Origin: JAVBNC01 sp031551765
GTDB lineage: Bacteria > Desulfobacterota > Desulfovibrionia > Desulfovibrionales > Desulfovibrionaceae
Direction: 5' to 3'
Assembly: GCA_031551765.1 (NCBI GenBank)
Contig: JAVBNC010000085.1
Span: 1-26,245, forward strand
DNA: 26,245 nucleotides
Below, in pieces: positions 24,501-26,245 of the stretch; the first letter of the stretch is position 1; the number at the start of each line of letters is the position of its first letter. A program made the translations under genes and the position numbers. The notes under the pieces were generated by a model. That model saw only the letters and a program-made list of their open reading frames with translations, did no database searches and was not told the DNA's origin.

Positions 24501-25884
24501 CAGCGGCAGCATCTACGTTGACGAAGACGGACGCCTGGGCGTGGGGAGCAACGCCAGGCTGGACAGGAACGAACGGCTGGAGTTCGACTTTGGCGGCAAG
24601 TCCTGCACTGAAGTAGCGTTCGGCTATACGCTCCGGAGCGGCAGCGGCCAGCCCGGCGCGAACTGCCAGGTTCTGACGGAAGGGGGCTGGGTTGCGGCGA
24701 CGGCCAGCTTCTCCAACGGCACCCTCACCATCGCCGCTCCCGGGGGCGCGGCCTTCACGGAACTGAGGCTGACCTGCTCCTCCAGCAGGACCTACTCCCT
24801 TACAGGGGGCGAGGCGGAGTACGCGGGCGCCAAGCTGCCCGATATCGACCTGGACGTGCGGGTCACGGACAGCGACCTGGATACGGCGGACGGGTCCATT
24901 CACCTGGAACTGAAGCCGGTCACCAAGCTCGCGCCCCAGTCCGCGCCGTTGCGGGCCCCCGCGCCTCAAGCGGAAGACGGCAGCCTGGCGGCCAACGAGG
25001 CCGGCATGCTGGCCGGGCTTATGGCCGGGGCGTTCATCTCCACGCATGACCTGGACAACACCTTGCTGCCCGGCGGCGATTCGCAAGCGCAGGGGACCTA
25101 CCCCGGCCAGACGGATACGCCGGCTGACGGCGCGGCCCAGAACGGCCCGGATGGAGTATCCGGCCAGGGCGGCGGCACGGATGACGCCCTCATCGCCTCC
25201 GCAACCGGCGGCCCGGCCGCGCCCGGCACTCCGCCGCAGGATGCGGCGGAAGGGCAGAACGACGCTTCCGGTTCCGGCCAGCCCCCGGCGGATCCCGGCC
25301 ACGGCGCCCATGATCTCGTGGATACCCTGGCGGGCACGGGCGCGGAGCAGCCCGGCGGCGCTTCCGGCGAAGGGGCTGACGGCGGCAGCGGCGAAGTCGC
25401 CGTCATCCACGGCACGGCCGGGGACGACATTCTTTTCGGCACGGCCGGGGACGACGTCATCCACGGCGGCGACGGCAACGACGTGATCTACGGCGGCAAG
25501 GGCAGCGACATCCTCCACGGCGGCGAGGGCAACGACCTCTTCGTCTGGCGGACGGAAGACTTTGACGCCAGCGGCAAGGACTTCATCAAGGATTTCGCCC
25601 TGGAGCAGGACCGCATCAGTTTCGAGGACCTGTTCAGCGGCGCGGCCTTGAGCGAAGGCGACGCGCGGAACCTGCTGCAGCAGGGCCGCATCGAACTCTC
25701 CGCCACGGACGACACGGACTTCACCCTCACCCTGCACAACACGGGCGGGGACGTGCTCCAGACCGTGGATGTCCACCTGGCCAGCGGCCACATTGACGCG
25801 GCCGCCCTGAACGGCAACGACGCCGGGGCGGAAGCGGCCAAGATAGCGCTGCTGCAGCAGATCATGGCCAACTCCGGCGGCTGA
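12580..25884 (+). CDS. Giant RTX adhesin with retention-type N-terminus and two VWA domains (type I secreted)
   Basis: 4434 aa, acidic, mostly beta-sandwich repeats. Order: N-terminal module 1-150 with TAAG at 103-106; Pro/Gly linker about 150-208; VCBS/T1SS-143-like repeats to about 2475, many ending in DDxP- or DGDGD-type calcium motifs; two tandem units of about 590 aa (from about 2476 and 3065), each with a VWA domain. MIDAS residues are D2690/S2692/S2694/T2821/D2852 and D3269/S3271/S3273/T3393/D3431, both complete. More repeats run to about 4110, then a low-complexity Gly/Ala/Asp linker, five RTX nonapeptides (4278-4322) and a C-terminal signal ending LLQQIMANSGG. GAGGGGG precedes the ATG. 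Large T1SS adhesins of this kind (LapA; those of D. vulgaris biofilms) tether cells to surfaces and are released by LapG. The host surface or ligand is unknown. One intact frame; no frameshift seen. Confidence 0.92.
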   Translation: MALAIPTDVSRQSIQLARPGPGQSVSLAAGAETTLKLLFAPDAANTEASGKDLVFTFPDGGRIVVTGFFDKGVDALPSLELEDGSALSGKDFLTAFNPDLLSTAAGPAAGPGNPSSGSGEYADDAGALIDGVDRLGSLGTIYWGRGTELGELNPAEPLAAALPGLDLAIDIVPGGPKDPGGTEYPVGPSDPGYPGDPGDPTRPVRTVETGGVNALVNEAHLAEGTAPVPGPITTHLYFTITSNDGLAAVVIGDVPYVVQPDGSLANFPAGGIPGNVGFLSGPVVTDNGDGTYTLDLTYTFTGPFQHEGEIQGADVAPDVDDFPIGAISESGVTSGTVYAHIDVIDDVPIANADERAMAEEAASISGNVFGLEGAGAGDVADQIGADGAATPGSPVTGVAAGNDPAQHSAGIGEEIQGDYGTLVLGADGQYTYQLTADVPDGERVLDVFSYTILDSDGDWKTTTLTIAITGTENNIPTLIVPTGQSLDAILHDDGLPGGTRAHEAGTDHPTSESNTFIIDTHGEGLSTLSIGGVTIPIPTPGTATAPVTISPAGSVYTVTVSASVDADGVYTLTYNSVLNSAYSHAPGAESVAFSYAIAATDGNGDPLLDGAGNNYNLSLTILDDNPIARDDYASLGLEKESVIGNVISGTVDGVANAAYADTYGADNSAGTMSWNTPDTCTFTRADGAVITLSIGAGGALTNASDPTDATDYGTLVLGAGGAYEYTRGENTPSGTIAAGYTITDADSDSTGATLYISLGAIPRITPAELEGQGIVYEAHLDNDDYKGTLAGDLPDGHGVVTQMGFLVDLMGAPLDHFTIGGVDFTVDNAGNLVGDFTAIQGLAYGSVSAGTLTDQGDGTYLLSLTYTLEKPYTGPEHGVKPGFEENDIAYGQESLEVSVTTTAASSAPADGEIAIADDMPADLAVSETKTLDESCLEDAPYITASGTVDVDFGADGPSSDANFGPAFKFDLVELAALNLTAGGVALVFDATNSTANNVIFTLNGGTAFTLTIDPLTGEYEYKQYVALDNNDVIKVDGGKDIDATSFKFTVIATDADGDAITAPGSIVVQDSGPEANGGCCSFVWEAFFRGMPELVTGGKLFVDFGADNYDGPGSLKNVTWDVAAVEGEMANIKATIDGQQYDLIVDTMDPAHIKVYANDGAGGTQGTLVLELDINHVGDSYTYKYTQHTGLAHSRPGWDLKSLDLGYTVTDSDGTQADGNVNVFVKDAIVLPDATLAHYDETDMRNVDFAAGQTYKAAFALDLDYAAPDGIKSVVWDGDLVTAALDAYNKIMPAEADGFSAVPNGTELIISQHGIKVLTLTLEQQPGGTWSVNYEQHAAMDHPLGQNALGLIHDEPIPFMLPVTVTDGDGDKTLSLVNLLVDDDGPDPVFGSNLTLFGQGVIGGVGSAILDGLKDIDFLKDPAAAAQEVLSVVGESLIKGVTDNIGGIAVDMLALGTNALAEKPDGHYTGSLTPTFGTDGPADVNPVAWSKEGVQAMLSILGMRAIDPDTGEHLKLATGLSGDGKTLTVYLEGHAGESGAEVMTMTLAGPAANGSYSFDLNQHMPLVHNPNFMDGLLDQLAGILPKDFPLDVSQFTNMFSGGSLLLLPLPIVVTDGDGDMAPGLITVAIQDSVPVASPWFNAEVSETDLDFIQHVAHSHEGTDSGHASPKDVDESSHSGQFNTFNFGFDGPHKDVPFEWDAATLNNVAPPYQTVDGLTITWTTSGDGKTLYGMVENVPIVTVTLDGDPSGATPGYSVTLHEPLLHPAGDAPLNLDLPFLIRDGDGDTASGGIHFTVIDDKPIPLSDWDGVAVNDEGAWIATGNILTGVGTFDGPDSDTQQLADKFGADGRAVSDGLKIGVEGTSYAEMEGVNDAADGVTIAGKYGYLHIDPEGNYTYTVDAALTQATLNDPDQPMRPEDLNIPLSGQNPDYKGLVISAFETSGNEAVPGSGLDAWIAAHAGDAELSNSADGIGVRNSLVDLNGQVAATLTGKEGLCIRLPEPSNTVAVTLADLEVFSGNQSGSVFGISYSLNYSITERAEMVCYDADGNKLYSEFVSGNASGVHEWSPPAGIAGIAQVVAMHADPVINYTVTPSWLQTLVPKAVIDDIIGQTVVDGFSVSGVETNVMVPDNPADMREVFDYYLTDKDGDAVKAQLIIDADSGPGKPTAKTAAVYESDLLKHEAHGHEGTDSGHAAPADVDQSVYLGSFDTFVFGPEGPSQSKPFAWQEPTEQYTDYAGNAIIWTVDPDNPQVLHGTAEGSEEPIITIRAINVTGDTPQYEVTLLEPITHKDGDGTPVDALEINVGFTIYDRSGTPAEGELLVTVYDDKPVIEVISGMDGTTDGTAGTSWQTHNDADDVVSGLVAGDEKSGSISLTGGADGVGTLAVSCETADGTVTVLVATTHNSQANAQTLDSDFGQLKIWYDASGVPQYLFTAENGTGEEGEATFTFTVTDKDGDLASDDLTFKVDGGVPFDFGDGLRVDESYLNILGSIVGTHGKESGASDHVADSGSFTLTPAQLAALTVIGKTTPGAADTSEISVADLITSGNGAYSEHGFLAFKVADELGTGDIPTGNKVVTYTFTLTKNYDEHGENFDSVTKAGDDYASNVDDGDNGANGSLIDPNYWDEDTGKLGVPATDSFAFKLNGKDMGDDATLVITIEDDGLGTDELEPGSVPVEHVAEAYNIVLCVDLSLSMMLKTSTAGGTGSTPGGPRALWSDAGGTFLGEETRAYATQVALLEMLKAYEQRTAGSPDALTVTLVGFSTGASVLGNGMTITQAYEAVGKMIPGCYTHFDGSGNIVVDQATGWGSNSWSGIYYQAGTNYGSGLGQALSHAQSAIDDADVASRFYFISDGFPGSGQGSNTQWTSFVNGLSAEQLKHFELYTVGIDGTGGSAFGGVWGNTFDAGDHHVIPSQEGLESFIAGLIGTLADHTGYLELPAAADGVIAQAHADGVDGDLALKAFVQKVALLDGDGKVISEQELTTVDANGFPLLASIKTGGVEVATEFGTFTFHANGKYTFAANDKCNELTADKDYAFKITFMDSDGDTVVKDFAFTIDVPDPQPISFKNLVVDESYLGTEEFPIGTLGAANENDDGFVRSETGTLTLTPKQLAGLTVIGKEAADSQDTSEIAVADLITSGNGAYSEHGYLRFEAGAADPVTGLVTLSYTFILTDNDPTHPDNAYKHPDDYTHSSEDNAANVPGSPSSPNHWDEGKQSDSFTFKLDGKDLGENGTLTITIEDDGLSAFTPQTDGVSVSELPLSYNLVLCVDLSGSMLFTPANEKNLSSAPDVSELKNPNYGYGYDDTRLYTTQVAMIKMLLAYKEQVGNDNVHVDLVGFNTSLHKYGAGLTVDQAITAICRLAAPAVLEYDQATGEVTLNWTPRDNSWDDVGGNTNYGTALNDGISGGVQALLNQALADTTEGVANRLYFISDGAHNTGNFTRDWGDYIDDTLAETSADFKALAVGLSDVASMGSLPNVIGTQDNKIGDTAFVPQDNPALLADILYGSIGDDGTILLPYGADGDIVLQSLSIGNKAVTLATVEEDTGFQGASLGTKVVYVNTAGQIVDTNTGEDFLGTFTFKSDGKYTFMPNAAACGKLTGDVDITIALTFMDKDGDTLTVSDGLIYTIKAAPMGDASLAFTQMEVYESALADGTGLPDGAAKAALGGFTMTKDARLSLDTATFKYTDQDGTEHSFDVKAADVGTTFSIIVGKDGLGEDIVLGTLLIESFDPATGKVTYTFTLSHTLDNPVDGIDLNPDDSFAMENVLAKLGLEVVCTLTDPLGNSHSVDGNAFVTIHDDTPRGFVADPGLLTNTGEGSVTEDLNAVWGADGLHDTQSASFAVPAKADLVVDETNYYNLMSGSTQLSSGGHALIYKVTDNGDDAGAKLEAGYFDGTDWMPVLTATLDPGDNEYTAALHRAIDTVTAEASMGFDVDNIAPGDDERNYGDSLDLPETGGRVNSGGDLVSGTLFARVTGSGSIYVDEDGRLGVGSNARLDRNERLEFDFGGKSCTEVAFGYTLRSGSGQPGANCQVLTEGGWVAATASFSNGTLTIAAPGGAAFTELRLTCSSSRTYSLTGGEAEYAGAKLPDIDLDVRVTDSDLDTADGSIHLELKPVTKLAPQSAPLRAPAPQAEDGSLAANEAGMLAGLMAGAFISTHDLDNTLLPGGDSQAQGTYPGQTDTPADGAAQNGPDGVSGQGGGTDDALIASATGGPAAPGTPPQDAAEGQNDASGSGQPPADPGHGAHDLVDTLAGTGAEQPGGASGEGADGGSGEVAVIHGTAGDDILFGTAGDDVIHGGDGNDVIYGGKGSDILHGGEGNDLFVWRTEDFDASGKDFIKDFALEQDRISFEDLFSGAALSEGDARNLLQQGRIELSATDDTDFTLTLHNTGGDVLQTVDVHLASGHIDAAALNGNDAGAEAAKIALLQQIMANSGG
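20008..23480 (+). repeat. Tandem duplication of a VWA-containing unit inside the giant adhesin
   Basis: Unit 1 (about 20008-21765) and unit 2 (about 21772-23480) share order: VDESYL start, LTP(A/K)QLA, TVIGK, DTSEI, a DDGL segment, VWA domain, then a GTFTF-type repeat. Offset is 1776 bp where alignment is certain. Within otherwise diverged DNA a 49-bp stretch is identical (20195-20243 and 21971-22019). Confidence 0.8.
25411..25545 (+). repeat. Five RTX nonapeptide repeats
   Basis: Five 27-bp units encode GTAGDDILF, GTAGDDVIH, GGDGNDVIY, GGKGSDILH and GGEGNDLFV, matching the calcium-binding GGxGxDxUx consensus. They fold on meeting extracellular calcium during type I secretion (family knowledge). 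Confidence 0.93.
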
Positions 25885-25901
25885 TAGCCCTGAACAACAA
25901 C

Positions 25902-25925
25902 CCCGTGGGGCCCCGGCCCCACGGG
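25902..25925 (+). terminator. First hairpin after the giant adhesin
   Basis: CCCGTGGGGC, loop CCCG, GCCCCACGGG, a perfect 10-bp stem 17 nt after the stop. It is the counterpart of 11847-11870, with the G-T pair there replaced by G-C. Confidence 0.6.
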
Positions 25926-25927
25926 CC

Positions 25928-25961
25928 AAGCAAAACCCCCGCGCAAGCGGGGGTTTTGCTT
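25928..25961 (+). terminator. Intrinsic terminator of the giant adhesin (bidirectional type)
   Basis: A perfect 15-bp stem, AAGCAAAACCCCCGC (25928-25942) with GCGGGGGTTTTGCTT (25947-25961), loop GCAA. The T-run lies within the 3' arm and an A-run within the 5' arm, so it could also work on the opposite strand. Confidence 0.85.
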
Positions 25962-25971
25962 GGATTTAATT

Positions 25972-26245
25972 TGTCGCAGCCGCCTTTTATCCGCTCCGGG
26001 GCCGGTACGATGCGTGACCGGCAAAGCCCGATCACGCCTGGCCCCTGCGCTCCATAGGCCCTGGCGGGCCTGGCCTGCGCTGCGCTCCGACCCCCTCCGG
26101 GGGGATAAGGAAGGGCAGAATCCCTTTGACCCTGCAGCAGGGGTATATCCAAGGTACTCAATCCCCCGGAAGGTACGCAACCTTCCGGGGGTCAGCAATA
26201 GTGATGTCTCCCTTAATCGCTGGTCCAAGGCGGAGCCCTGCTCTC
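25972..26245 (+). repeat. MITE-like repeat, copy D (right part cut by window edge)
   Basis: The left end TGTCGCAGCC (25972) is a one-base variant of the TGTCGAAGCC terminus, and the next ~140 bp match copy C closely. After about 26115 it diverges and contains a perfect 12-bp hairpin, CCCCCGGAAGGT (26163-26174) with ACCTTCCGGGGG (26180-26191), absent from copies B and C. The end (GGTCCAAGGCGGAGCCCTGC) resembles the GGAGCCCT part of copies A-C. It begins 10 bp after the adhesin terminator. Confidence 0.72.

Noticed and set aside
20248..25929. Minus-strand open frame of 1893 codons
   Set aside because: Same artefact: antisense to the VWA and RTX parts, low-complexity composition, and no ribosome binding site or family features.
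1..26245. CRISPR array, tRNA or rRNA genes
   Set aside because: No regularly spaced direct repeats with unique spacers, no cloverleaf-like sequence and no rRNA-like sequence were found by reading. The dispersed repeats are intergenic and mosaic.

Overview
The window looks like a GC-rich chromosomal segment of a sulfate-reducing deltaproteobacterium of the Desulfovibrio group. This rests on three things read from the sequence: an Hmc/Nhc-type membrane redox module (HmcB-, HmcC- and HmcD-like genes), two iron-sulfur-flavoprotein-like reductases, and a pair of type I-secreted RTX adhesins with a Desulfovibrio-style N-terminal module. Species assignment is inference.

Layout. 272-2857 (minus): a TAT-exported four-cluster ferredoxin, an NrfD-like membrane subunit and a 47-aa single-span protein, with no multiheme cytochrome gene next to them. 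3358-5193 (minus): a secreted YtcJ-like amidohydrolase. 5354-7438 (plus): an apparent operon of a flavoprotein, a ComF-type phosphoribosyltransferase and a second flavoprotein. 7838-9103 (plus): an O-acetylhomoserine sulfhydrylase-type PLP enzyme. 9689-11824 and 12580-25884 (plus): two adhesin paralogues of 711 and 4434 aa with matching N-terminal modules and matching C-terminal RTX/secretion ends. The giant one also carries beta-sandwich repeats and two von Willebrand A domains with complete metal sites.

The two adhesin genes share more than protein ends. Each follows an extremely AT-rich intergenic island of about 400 bp. Each has a 10-bp stem/AGGGG-loop hairpin ending exactly 39 nt before the ATG, with compensatory base changes between the copies. 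Each ends in a double hairpin. Both proteins carry a TAAG motif near residue 101-106, the type of site cut by LapG-family periplasmic proteases, followed by an almost invariant block of about 28 residues. No LapG/LapD or T1SS transporter gene is in the window.

The intergenic space is colonised by a mosaic repeat family, four copies at 1-262, 3031-3346, 7402-7750 and 25972-26245. The complete copies are bounded by inverted termini starting TGTCGAAGCC, have no coding capacity and resemble MITEs. All four sit at the 3' end of a gene; one runs into the flavoprotein gene and supplies its last codons and stop. These repeats and the paired adhesin regulatory architecture are the least expected content here.
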